From: an uncultured Chitinophagaceae bacterium
GTDB taxonomy: Bacteria > Bacteroidota > Bacteroidia > Chitinophagales > Chitinophagaceae
Direction: 5' to 3'
DNA length: 52,669 nt
NCBI GenBank assembly: GCA_937919945.1
Contig: CALESY010000105.1
Coordinates: forward strand, 1-52,669
Position 1 is the first letter of the stretch. Every line of letters starts with the position of its first letter. Below, piece by piece: positions 8,388-16,101 of the stretch. The notes under the pieces were generated by a model. The model saw nothing but the letters and a program-made list of their open reading frames with translations, was not told where the DNA came from and did not search any database. The translations under genes were made by a program, and so were the position numbers.

Positions 8388-9881
8388 TTATTCTACCCTG
8401 AAGGTAGTACCGGGCAGGCGGTGAATATTGCCATAATTATCTGTAGCAATAATATCTGTTATCAACAATCTATCTCCACTATGCAGTGATTGTATTATGT
8501 CAGTATCTATTTTACTACTATTTATTGTTATTGGCTCTATATATCTGTTGTCTTTACTGATACTACTGATAGTATATTGTTTTATATAGTAGGTAATATC
8601 CAGTTCTTCATCTCTGGGTATAGCAGATAGGGTAGGGTGTTGTTGTATATATCCTTTAGCTATAAGCCCGTGTTGTATATTGCCAATGGCTATATCGGGT
8701 ATTGGTTGCAATACTTTGATGTGTTTGGCGGCTATAGATTGGCTGATGCTGCCATCTTTGTTTACAGCATCCATATATACCATAAAAGACTGCACGCCCT
8801 TTGGTGCTGTAATGCTATATATACTATCTGTTATTTTTTTGATAACAGCATTTTTGCTTCGTAACAATAGCTTATCTGCACCGTACTCATCTACGCCTAT
8901 CGTCATACTGAAAGCAATACCTGCATAGCATTTATTGGCATTATCTATGTGCATGTATATGCCTTTAGGTGCTACATAGTATTGTGTTTGCCAAGGATAG
9001 GTATGTGTAGTGTCTCTCAATTGCATACTGGCAGTACCCGATAGTATTTTTATACCGGGTGTTGTAGCATAGGTTGTTAAACTGGCAATACCATGTTCTA
9101 CTTTAATATTACTTTTTACACTGGTTGTAATGATGGGGTCTATTGCTTTATTGTATGTTGCAGTAAATATGATAGCGGTAGCATTGTCATTATTAAATAC
9201 AAAGTTGGTAATTGGTATTGCAATTGTTTGTATTTCATCAAACCGTAATATACACACAACGCGGTTACTATATGCATAAATTACAGCGTATCGTATTGTA
9301 TTAAGTGCATTTAGCTTAATGCTGGATAATACAGCAATAGCTTCTTCTTTCCGTTGATTTTTAAATAGTGTAGATAGTAAATTGCTGTCGTATTGTATGT
9401 CACCCCAAAAGTCTGCAAGTAATTCTTCTCTTACTGCTTGCCATTCTCTGTAGTATAGCGTTTTAGCTGCAGTATCTAAATAGTTACTTATTAAAGAAGA
9501 TAGTTTACTCAATCTACTATCATCTATATACGTATCTCTTTTTTTATTTGAAGATGATATTATATTTCTTACAGCATCAAGTGTATCTCTAAGCTCTTGC
9601 GATAAAGCATATATCCTTTTTGCAAAGGTAGAAGGTCTCTCTTCATACGGAGCTATTTCCCCGTCTTGTTCAACCCCTTTTGCTATTATTTTTTCTATAT
9701 CAGGTATAATAGCACTACTTACACTATCCATGCATATAGTCAGTTCGGTATAATATTCCTTGCTTGGTTGCCTGCCTGTATATATGTGTTGTAATAAGCC
9801 TATACACAGTACACCAAACATCAGTGTAGTAAGGGTAAGTGCTGATGGGCGGTAGCGCAGTATTTTTTGTAGTATAGGCAA
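8388..9881 (-). CDS. GldM-like protein (solitary, T9SS/gliding motor family)
   Basis: The 497-aa length is close to GldM (about 510-520 aa). One N-terminal membrane helix (about residues 14-31) is followed by a mostly helical region to about 205. Beta-rich domains then resemble the GldM periplasmic domains: an AIIFTATYNKAIDP segment (236-249), YYVAPKG (301-307), GIAFSMTIGVDEYG (321-334), PIPDIAIG (393-400), and a C-terminal NYGNIHRLPGTTFRV. GldM couples proton flow in GldL to the periplasmic type IX secretion/gliding machinery. No gldK, gldL or gldN lies nearby, and the N-terminal helix is divergent, so this is probably a paralogue with another or modified role. The gene is bracketed by palindromic arrays and an inverted repeat. 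Family call is from motif order, without an alignment. Confidence 0.68.
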   Translation of the reverse strand: MPILQKILRYRPSALTLTTLMFGVLCIGLLQHIYTGRQPSKEYYTELTICMDSVSSAIIPDIEKIIAKGVEQDGEIAPYEERPSTFAKRIYALSQELRDTLDAVRNIISSSNKKRDTYIDDSRLSKLSSLISNYLDTAAKTLYYREWQAVREELLADFWGDIQYDSNLLSTLFKNQRKEEAIAVLSSIKLNALNTIRYAVIYAYSNRVVCILRFDEIQTIAIPITNFVFNNDNATAIIFTATYNKAIDPIITTSVKSNIKVEHGIASLTTYATTPGIKILSGTASMQLRDTTHTYPWQTQYYVAPKGIYMHIDNANKCYAGIAFSMTIGVDEYGADKLLLRSKNAVIKKITDSIYSITAPKGVQSFMVYMDAVNKDGSISQSIAAKHIKVLQPIPDIAIGNIQHGLIAKGYIQQHPTLSAIPRDEELDITYYIKQYTISSISKDNRYIEPITINSSKIDTDIIQSLHSGDRLLITDIIATDNYGNIHRLPGTTFRVE

Positions 9882-9947
9882 GGGTAATAATAATATCTAA
9901 TATACAATATTATATAACGTATTGTCAATAGAGTATAGTATCAACTT

Positions 9948-10201
9948 GTCCCACTGTCCCATTCATAAATGTGTGAGACACTTGGGACAGTTGGGACAGC
10001 ACTTATCCCGTTCCACTGTTCCAATATATAAGTATTGGAATACTGGAACACATGGAACAGCGCGGAACAGGATTTTCATATTTTCATTTTTTCACGCTAC
10101 TGAGATAGTGAAACCGTGAAAATGCGTGAAAACCTATTCATGCCATTCACGCTATTCACGCTGCGTAACTGTGAATGCCGTGAATGGGTGTGAATGGATA
10201 G
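9948..10201. repeat. palindromic word array B (four blocks) upstream of the GldM-like gene
   Basis: Block 1: GTCCCA (9948, 9956), then TGAGAC/TGGGAC (9974, 9983, 9992). Block 2: GTTCCA (10010, 10018), then TGGAAT/TGGAAC/CGGAAC (10036, 10044, 10053, 10063). Block 3: TTTTCA (10073, 10081, 10089), then TGAAAC/TGAAAA (10109, 10117, 10127). Block 4: TATTCA/CATTCA (10135, 10144, 10153), then TGAATG (10172, 10181, 10191). Spacing is 8-10 bp. Reading outward from the gene the order is GTCCCA, GTTCCA, TTTTCA, CATTCA. On the other side it is GTTCCA, TTTTCA, CATTCA, GTCCCA, so one block is displaced. Confidence 0.9.
10064..10201 (-). repeat. right arm of the 138-bp inverted repeat
   Basis: Reverse-complement partner of 8196-8333 with two mismatches. 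The two arms enclose 1730 bp that contain the whole GldM-like gene, so recombination between them would invert the gene and its promoter. Confidence 0.95.
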
Positions 10202-10263
10202 TACATAAGTACATACAACCGAACTATAACATAGCTTTAAGTGTTTCAACATATAAGTGTATT

Positions 10264-10271
10264 TATTTTTG
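10264..10271 (+). promoter_or_regulatory. candidate -7 box of the CAP-domain gene
   Basis: TATTTTTG matches TAnnTTTG and ends 16 bases before the start codon at 10288. The upstream -33 TTTG is not obvious. Confidence 0.4.
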
Positions 10272-10287
10272 TATAAAATAATATTGT

Positions 10288-10779
10288 ATGGTAACGGTTA
10301 TTACAAACAGGTTTTTGCCGATGGCACGTTTGGTGCTGTTTGTACTGCTTGCTTTGCAACCGATGGCAATACAAGCAGGTGCGCCACCAGTCAGCGAAAG
10401 GCGTATTGAAAAAGAAATACACCAACTGGTAAACGAATACAGAGAGCAACAAGGCCTGCCACCGATGGCGTATAATGATGACATTGCAGATATAGCACAA
10501 GACCACAGCAGCAATATGGCACGAGGTAAGGTTAGGTTCGGGCATGGTGGTTTTCAGCAGCGTTATGATGCTATGAAAGCAACACTGGATGGCGTAATGG
10601 CAGGTGCAGAAAACGTAGCGTATGGGGCAGCAGATGCCAAAGAAGCCGTATCGCTGTGGTTGCGCAGTGCGGGGCATAAGAAAAATATACAGGGCAATTT
10701 TACCCATACGGGCATTGGCGTAGTACGCAACAACGATGGTACGCTCTACTTCACCCAGCTGTTTGTAAAAATGCAGTAA
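10288..10779 (+). CDS. secreted CAP-domain (SCP/PR1-like) protein
   Basis: A 163-aa protein with a signal peptide (hydrophobic stretch about residues 13-30, ending AIQAG) and one CAP domain. Family signatures are visible in order: NEYREQQGLPPM, HSSNMARG, FGHGGF, AGAENVAYG, AVSLWLRSAGHKKNI and THTGIGVV. The conserved residues of the CAP cavity (the His of HSSNMA and the final His in SAGHKKNI, with the Glu of AENV) are present. Bacterial CAP proteins are extracellular and bind ligands or lipids or act on envelope components; the exact role is unknown. A second ATG at 10321 would leave a shorter but still plausible signal peptide. The stop directly abuts the convergent mobA stop. Confidence 0.9.
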   Translation: MVTVITNRFLPMARLVLFVLLALQPMAIQAGAPPVSERRIEKEIHQLVNEYREQQGLPPMAYNDDIADIAQDHSSNMARGKVRFGHGGFQQRYDAMKATLDGVMAGAENVAYGAADAKEAVSLWLRSAGHKKNIQGNFTHTGIGVVRNNDGTLYFTQLFVKMQ

Positions 10780-11367
10780 TCAATACCGTTGCGATAGCTT
10801 TACAAGGGCTTCCATATAGCCCATACGGGTATCTACGCTTTGCAGTATATCATTATCGTCGGGTATTATCTTTTGGGCATTGGTTTGCTTTAGTATCCAT
10901 TGCAGGGAGTATTGCCCCAATGTATGCTGTGCCAGCATCACATCGCGCATATCGGGGGTGTATATACCCAGCAGTGGTTCGTACACATTTGCCTCGTCGT
11001 TGAAGTACACGGTAGTTTTACCGTTGTACTCGTTTACCAGTTTGCGTATGTGATGCTCGCGTATGTAGGGGTAGTCGCACCCCACTACCAAAAAACTATC
11101 ATCGGGGTAATGCCTGAAGGCAGATAGCAAAGCAGCCATAGGCCCTGTGTGCTTGTATGCTGCAGCATCTGTAATGCTGGGGTAGCTATCGCCTATATCT
11201 TCAGCCTGTTCGTCGTTGCAGGAAAGAAATACATCATCGCAAAGCGGTTGCAGCAGTTCGTACAACCATTCGCGCTGCGGCAGGTCGTGATACTGTAGCT
11301 GACTCTTATCCATGCCCATGCGTGTGCTTTGTCCGCCGCACACTACAAGGCCGTGTAATACATTCAT
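10780..11367 (-). CDS. mobA: molybdenum cofactor guanylyltransferase-like nucleotidyltransferase
   Basis: A 195-aa protein with the MobA/NTP-transferase signature LVVCGGQSTRMGMDK (residues 7-21), the TGPMAALLSAF substrate loop, and the metal-binding VVGCDYPYI strand. MobA adds GMP to molybdopterin to make the guanine-dinucleotide cofactor; a related cytidylyltransferase (MocA-like) is possible. The start overlaps the end of the upstream P-loop NTPase gene by 4 bp (ATGA type), so they are co-translated. It is the last gene of a three-gene minus-strand operon. Confidence 0.8.
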   Translation of the reverse strand: MNVLHGLVVCGGQSTRMGMDKSQLQYHDLPQREWLYELLQPLCDDVFLSCNDEQAEDIGDSYPSITDAAAYKHTGPMAALLSAFRHYPDDSFLVVGCDYPYIREHHIRKLVNEYNGKTTVYFNDEANVYEPLLGIYTPDMRDVMLAQHTLGQYSLQWILKQTNAQKIIPDDNDILQSVDTRMGYMEALVKLSQRY

Positions 11368-11861
11368 TCAAAAAATGATTTATCGAGTACGGTTGCGTTT
11401 TCTATTTTGTAATGAAGTCTCGCCTCGTCGAGCAAGTAATCGCGTATTACTAAGAGGAGTTTGTTTTGTTGTATCTGGCGGTTATTGTACAAAGATATAA
11501 TTTTTGAGATGACAGGTTCAAGCCCCGACTGTTGCTTTATTTCCAGCAGTCCTACCTCATCGGCTATTACCCATTCAGCCTTGCTTTCAACCCCTTTCAG
11601 TAGTAATTGCTGTGCCAGATGAAAGCCCGTTTTGCTGAAGCGGTATTTACCAATCATCACCAAATCGTTTACCGGATGGCTGGCACGTACCTGCAAAGGG
11701 TGGTAGGTTTTGTTAGCAACATCGTACAGCATACGCCACTTATCTACATCGGGCGTAAGGATGCCTGCTGCATTTGGTGTACGTTGCAGCCAGTTCATCA
11801 GCAGGGTGGTTTTGCCGCTGTGTATGGGTTGGCTTAATATGTATATGTTATTGTTGCTCAT
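11364..11861 (-). CDS. small P-loop NTPase (THEP1/NTPase_1-like)
   Basis: A 165-aa protein with an N-terminal Walker A (SQPIHSGKTT, residues 10-19) and a WVIADEVGLLEI segment that serves as Walker B with a following Glu, as in THEP1-type nucleoside-triphosphatases. The family binds and hydrolyses NTPs; the physiological substrate is rarely known. Overlaps at both ends (14 bp with the membrane-protein gene upstream, 4 bp with mobA downstream) tie it to molybdenum-cofactor or molybdate handling by context. It may act like MobB, which is also a small P-loop partner of MobA, though the sequence looks more like the THEP1 group. Confidence 0.65.
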   Translation of the reverse strand: MSNNNIYILSQPIHSGKTTLLMNWLQRTPNAAGILTPDVDKWRMLYDVANKTYHPLQVRASHPVNDLVMIGKYRFSKTGFHLAQQLLLKGVESKAEWVIADEVGLLEIKQQSGLEPVISKIISLYNNRQIQQNKLLLVIRDYLLDEARLHYKIENATVLDKSFFE

Positions 11862-12834
11862 TGCCCTGCAAGCTGGCTACTATCAGTATAAACAAAAAAC
11901 CTGTGTATTTGCGTATGCCTTTATATCGTTCTATTGCCAGCTTGTATGCGGGGCGTATGTAGCTGCGCAGGGTGGGCATCATATCCAGTATGGGTTGCAG
12001 CTGCTCGCCGTGCCTGCTGCGGCTGCTGTTGATGATGCGCTGCATCAGCCACTTCATAAATGGTGCTACTATACCGAATATCAGTAGTAATACCGCCAAT
12101 GTGCGCAATATAGCATACAGTGCCTTGCTCATGCTGCCGCTAAAGGCAAATACGGTAGCTATAAACAGCAAGGTAGATAATAGAAAGATGATTTTACCGG
12201 CAGGACTTTTCTTTTTGTCACTCATAGCCAACGGGCTATTGTCAATTACCAACTGCAAGTTACGCACCTCGGCTATTCGCTTGGGCAGGCGAGCAATCCA
12301 TATACCTATTGCCAAGCCCCATAGGGTGTATATGCTGCCGTATATCGCTATTATCCAAAAACTATAAGAGGTATCCTCCGGTAAATGAAAACTACTAAGC
12401 AGGTTTTGAAAGAATTTATCTACCGCCTCCCAAAGCGACCGACCGTGCAGTATAGTCAACATCAGTAACATCTGAAAAGCACTCTCCAACATAGCTATAA
12501 TGGCAAACAGTACCGATGCGATGGTGTAGTTGGGTACAACACGATACATAAGCGCACCCACCAAGCCCTGAAAGCCTACCGCTATATAAGCAGGAAACAT
12601 AGATTGTGGACTAACGGCAGCTTTAACCAGTATTACCAATACGGTAGCTTGTAGCATCTGCCGCACATTGTTGCGGGTATAGTGTGCCAGCAGCCCTATT
12701 ATCACCACAGCAAAGCCACCAACAAAGAAGCCAGTAAGGGGTATTTTCAGCGCGTGCATCCAACCCCCAAGCCCGCTTTCGCAAAGCGCCCAGAGAGCCG
12801 TTAGGCGTTGTATGGCAATAGCATTGTTTCGCAC
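11848..12834 (-). CDS. multi-pass membrane protein, first gene of the MobA operon
   Basis: A 328-aa protein with about 6-8 hydrophobic helices. The N-terminal region (ALKIPLTGFFVGGFAVV, about residues 28-44) has the look of small substrate-capture membrane proteins such as ECF S-components, but I cannot assign it to a named family. A charged cytoplasmic loop (about 198-222, rich in Lys and Arg) separates two membrane halves. The C-terminus overlaps the start of the NTPase gene by 14 bp. Genomic context suggests transport of a precursor or metal oxyanion linked to the molybdenum cofactor; this is inference only. Confidence 0.6.
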   Translation of the reverse strand: MRNNAIAIQRLTALWALCESGLGGWMHALKIPLTGFFVGGFAVVIIGLLAHYTRNNVRQMLQATVLVILVKAAVSPQSMFPAYIAVGFQGLVGALMYRVVPNYTIASVLFAIIAMLESAFQMLLMLTILHGRSLWEAVDKFFQNLLSSFHLPEDTSYSFWIIAIYGSIYTLWGLAIGIWIARLPKRIAEVRNLQLVIDNSPLAMSDKKKSPAGKIIFLLSTLLFIATVFAFSGSMSKALYAILRTLAVLLLIFGIVAPFMKWLMQRIINSSRSRHGEQLQPILDMMPTLRSYIRPAYKLAIERYKGIRKYTGFLFILIVASLQGNEQQ

Positions 12835-12877
12835 TATGTAAATATAGGGTGCGAAATCTCAAATATTAAATTTAATG

Positions 12878-14323
12878 CTACCTAATCCCCACGCTGATGG
12901 GAAATACCGATACTTCTGATTTTTTGCCATTGATGAGCGATAGGGTGTTAAGGTCTATAAAGCTGACGTTACCATTTCGTCCGCCACAGTTGCTGGTGTG
13001 GTGTGGCGCAGGGCCTGCACTGTTCAGGTTGGCATTGGCTACTGCTACCAGTCCTCTTGTATCATCCACCGCCAAGCCATAGGGTTGGTAACCGCTATAG
13101 ATAGTTTTTTGCAGTGTGAGTGTATTTATATCTACTACACATACACTACCACGTAGCGGTGCAAAGCTCGTTACATCTTCTGTGCAGCTTATGAATAGTT
13201 TATTGTGCTTTGCAGAGTAGTCCATACACATAGGTGCGGCGGGTAGTGATATAGTTTTGATGATGGTATTGGTTTGCACATCCAGCACTTTCAGGTCTTC
13301 TGTGTTTTGGCAAATGATATAACAGTACTTGCCTTGTGTAAAAAGTTGTTGAGGCTCTACACTTGCATGGTGTTTGATGGTGGTGCTACCGTCAATAGGT
13401 AATTGTTGCAGTACGGGCGATGCTTGATTGCTAATACCTATACTATAGATGAAATTGCCAGATGTAGTGCCTATGTATAGTTTTTGTAAAGCCTCGTTGT
13501 ATGTTATGCCAAAGGGGTACTGCAGTGTGTTGTTGAAGGTATAGGTGTATAGCACTTTCTTATCTTGTAGGTCGGCACAAACTATCTTGCCGGGGTTGCT
13601 GTTATCAACGAAATACCCGTAGCGGGCATTACTGCTGATGGTAAAGCTCGTCCATATACCATCGCCCAGTTGTATGTCGCTGATATGCTTATCATTGCTC
13701 GCGTCATATTGCTGAATGATATCTGACTGTGCAAAGAATGCTACATACCAATACTTTCCATCGGGCGATACTTTTAGGCAATACGGGTAGTCTTGTAATT
13801 GTTTTACACCTACATCTACATATCGCATCTGCAATAGGGTAGCAGCATCAAACACGGTTACCACATCGCACATACGATGCAGCACATATATCTTTTTGCG
13901 GTTGGGGTTGTCTGCAAATTTCACTTCGCCTTTGGCATCAGGTGCTCCGGCAGCTATCCAATCCCTTATTGTCAGGTATTCTTGTCTGCTTAGGGGTGGT
14001 TGCCCTTCAGGCATGGTAGGTATCAATGTTACGCCGAGTGATGTGTCTGTATTGGTGTAATAACAAAGTGTACTGAAGTCGGGACGGTAGGGTATAGTTA
14101 CTGCCCCCGACCTTGCACCTGCAAACATGTCATTCCATGTGGTAAGGTTCAGCCCACCTGCACCTGCAGCACTTTGGTTGTTGTGGCAACCACTTGTGGC
14201 ACATTTAGGTACTATGATGCGTGCTACATCTTCAGGATAATCTCCCAACGGTATATTGGGCTCGTGTTTACATGCATTAAGCAGCAATAACGCTAGGCAG
14301 TATTTAATTATTCTGTGCACCAT
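12878..14323 (-). CDS. lipoprotein with atypical haem motif and YncE-like beta-propeller
   Basis: A 481-aa protein with an SpII signal (lipobox LLNAC, Cys17). Residues 34-125 form a small c-type cytochrome-like module with CATSGCH (CX4CH) and a downstream Met in MPEGQPP as possible sixth ligand. Residues about 140-470 form repeated beta-propeller blades (KIYVLHRMCDVVTVFD, KYWYVAFFAQSDI and similar) of the YncE/surface-layer type. It overlaps the gene upstream by 20 bp, so the two haem lipoproteins are co-expressed and probably sit together at the outer or inner membrane. A role in electron transfer or as a sensor scaffold is possible; no substrate can be read. Confidence 0.75.
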   Translation of the reverse strand: MVHRIIKYCLALLLLNACKHEPNIPLGDYPEDVARIIVPKCATSGCHNNQSAAGAGGLNLTTWNDMFAGARSGAVTIPYRPDFSTLCYYTNTDTSLGVTLIPTMPEGQPPLSRQEYLTIRDWIAAGAPDAKGEVKFADNPNRKKIYVLHRMCDVVTVFDAATLLQMRYVDVGVKQLQDYPYCLKVSPDGKYWYVAFFAQSDIIQQYDASNDKHISDIQLGDGIWTSFTISSNARYGYFVDNSNPGKIVCADLQDKKVLYTYTFNNTLQYPFGITYNEALQKLYIGTTSGNFIYSIGISNQASPVLQQLPIDGSTTIKHHASVEPQQLFTQGKYCYIICQNTEDLKVLDVQTNTIIKTISLPAAPMCMDYSAKHNKLFISCTEDVTSFAPLRGSVCVVDINTLTLQKTIYSGYQPYGLAVDDTRGLVAVANANLNSAGPAPHHTSNCGGRNGNVSFIDLNTLSLINGKKSEVSVFPISVGIR

Positions 14324-14639
14324 TCTTCAACCAGCATTGCAGTTTCTCTTTTTCTACATCGGTTAGTTGGATAGTAGTAGTGGGTGGCATCATCTTCAGC
14401 TCAAACACAAATTTGTTAATGTTGCCATTGTCTGCACGTTCTTTCAGCGTAGCATAGTCGTTGAGGTTTGCCAGTCCATTATGCCCATGGCAGCCGGCAG
14501 TAGCACATTTGTTGGCAATCATGGGTTTGATGTCACTTGTATAAGAAGCTGAACATGGTGGCTGTGTAGTGTTAGCAGGTTTGTCTTCTTTTTTGCAGGC
14601 AAATAATAATGTTGCCAATAGTATAGTGTACTTCTTCAT
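14304..14639 (-). CDS. small haem lipoprotein with CX4CH motif
   Basis: A 111-aa protein with a lipobox ending LLFAC (Cys15) and a Lys-rich start of the mature protein (KKEDK). It carries CATAGCH at about residues 46-52, a five-residue-spaced variant of the usual CXXCH, and a later ELKMMPP segment that could give the axial Met. It resembles the N-terminal module of its downstream partner gene, so the two probably come from duplication. The overlap with the next gene is 20 bp. Confidence 0.75.
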   Translation of the reverse strand: MKKYTILLATLLFACKKEDKPANTTQPPCSASYTSDIKPMIANKCATAGCHGHNGLANLNDYATLKERADNGNINKFVFELKMMPPTTTIQLTDVEKEKLQCWLKNGAQNN

Positions 14640-14658
14640 AATCAGTATAAATGAAATA

Positions 14659-14684
14659 AGGGTACACCTGTTATGATGTACCCT
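14659..14684 (-). terminator. terminator after the T9SS type A cargo gene
   Basis: An 8-bp stem AGGGTACA/TGTACCCT with a 10-nt loop is followed on the minus strand by TATTTCATTT. It separates the T9SS gene from the haem lipoprotein operon. Confidence 0.65.
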
Positions 14685-14703
14685 GTTGGTTTGTGTGTAG
14701 TGC

Positions 14704-15555
14704 TTAATTGTTCAAAACCAGCTTTTGATAAGATTGCCCTTGTGCCGTGGTAACCTTTATGAAATACACACCCGATTGAAGATTGTAATTGTTGAGATTG
14801 AAGTCGTACTTATAGTTGCTTTGTGTTGGTTCTTGCAGCAATGTTTTTACCAACTTCCCTGTCACATCGTATAGCGTTATGCCAAGCTGCGTATTGTTTT
14901 TGCTATCTATCATTACACTTACTGCACCTGTTGACGGGTTGGGGTAGAGGGATGCACCTATGCTGTTTGTTGCTACATTGCCGATACCAGTAGCCGGTGT
15001 TATTTTCAAATGGTAATCTTCCATCTCACCATGGTAGTCTATCGGGTCTTTGGGTAAATCGCAAGATGTTGGTACGCTATGCCCTGCATCTGCACTCATT
15101 TTGGCGGTAACTCGAAGACGTACTGTACCCAATGGTGTAGTAGCAGGTACAGTAAATGTATTGGTGTACCAACCTGCAGTTTGCAAGTCTGCTGTTATAA
15201 CAGTTTCACCTGCATCATCAAAATCTTTATCGTTATTATAGTCTATCCACATGCGGATGTTGTTGCGCGCAGTTGCAAAGCCCGCAATGATACTATCTCT
15301 TGTATGAAGAATGTGTACAGTGTAGGTTTGTCCACGCTGCAAAGTAGTGGTGTCAGTTGTTACAACCAATGATGGTTGTGATAGTGGATTCTCTACTTGT
15401 ACTGATGTGCGGCTGATTGTGTTAAGTTTGAAAACTTTTATACCTGGTTGTGTAGTACTGTATGATGTGCGCCCTGGTAACATGCAATATTGTGCATTAG
15501 CTTCAATACTTGCCAGTAGTGTCATTGAACATAGGAGTGTTGTAAATTTTTTCAT
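14704..15555 (-). CDS. secreted GEVED-domain protein with T9SS type A sorting domain
   Basis: From the start chosen at 15555 (MKKFTTLL) the protein is 283 aa; an ATG 9 bases upstream is less typical. A signal peptide ends at ANA-Q. The central domain has the GEVED pattern: IRMWIDYNNDKDFDDAGE and HGEMEDYHLKI. The last 80 residues are a type A sorting domain (SLYPNPSTGAVSV, YDVTGKLV, LQSGVYFIKV, QKLVLNN), which directs export by the type IX system and usually attachment to A-LPS. Function of the cargo is unknown; GEVED domains occur in adhesins and surface proteins. The gene is flanked by its own terminator. Confidence 0.88.
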   Translation of the reverse strand: MKKFTTLLCSMTLLASIEANAQYCMLPGRTSYSTTQPGIKVFKLNTISRTSVQVENPLSQPSLVVTTDTTTLQRGQTYTVHILHTRDSIIAGFATARNNIRMWIDYNNDKDFDDAGETVITADLQTAGWYTNTFTVPATTPLGTVRLRVTAKMSADAGHSVPTSCDLPKDPIDYHGEMEDYHLKITPATGIGNVATNSIGASLYPNPSTGAVSVMIDSKNNTQLGITLYDVTGKLVKTLLQEPTQSNYKYDFNLNNYNLQSGVYFIKVTTAQGQSYQKLVLNN

Positions 15556-15689
15556 TTGGTACATGTTTTTAATTGTGAAAAATGCACTGAAAAATTATTT
15601 ACAATCCCATCATCAGGGAGACAATAAAACCTAACAATCCTTAATAAAACTTAAACTGACCCATTATTTCACCCTTTTATGACAATTGC

Positions 15690-16097
15690 CTATTCAAACA
15701 CCTCTGTTTTATCAAATCCACGTATATTCTTCTTCCTGTTAATTAGAAAAACTACGAAATGTATAGCTAACCCAATACCCCAAAAAATAGCCATACTCAG
15801 TGTTTGTCCAATAAAGTATTCAGGTAGCATGCCTGCCTTTGCCAATACTATCGGCACACTATTGCACACTAGGTATGTTGTCAGGTGGTAATTAAAGCCG
15901 AGATAACCCTCGTAAACATCTTTTCGCCCAATAAGCAATGCACTGACAAACAAAATGATACCATACAGGGCACTGATAATGGCAATACCTGTATATGTTT
16001 TGCTCGTAAGCATGTCATAGAGTAAGAGCATAAATGTAGATGATGCAACTATTGCAATGCCTGCGAATAAAAGCACATAACGATTGATGAAATTCAT
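15690..16097 (-). CDS. small membrane protein paired with PadR regulator
   Basis: A 135-aa protein with four predicted membrane helices (about 6-27, 38-57, 66-88, 97-119) and a basic cytoplasmic tail. I do not recognise the family. It starts 4 bp after the stop of the PadR-type regulator and is almost certainly co-transcribed with it. PadR regulators are often encoded just before the membrane protein or transporter they control, so this is probably the regulated target. Confidence 0.7.
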   Translation of the reverse strand: MNFINRYVLLFAGIAIVASSTFMLLLYDMLTSKTYTGIAIISALYGIILFVSALLIGRKDVYEGYLGFNYHLTTYLVCNSVPIVLAKAGMLPEYFIGQTLSMAIFWGIGLAIHFVVFLINRKKNIRGFDKTEVFE

Positions 16098-16101
16098 ATA
16101 C

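Larger units (their letters stand above)
9882..10287. other. 406-bp intergenic region between the GldM-like and CAP genes
   Basis: The first 65 bp should hold the promoter of the GldM-like gene (minus strand); no clear TAnnTTTG box was found there. Array B fills 9948-10201. The last 85 bp is A+T-rich and carries the promoter candidate of the CAP-domain gene. Confidence 0.75.

Noticed and set aside
9922..10119. 65-codon open frame on the plus strand
   Set aside because: Lies in word array B; same reason.
8196..10201. Insertion sequence with long terminal inverted repeats
   Set aside because: The enclosed gene is GldM-like with no transposase features, no target-site duplication was recognised, and the repeats are internally palindromic arrays.
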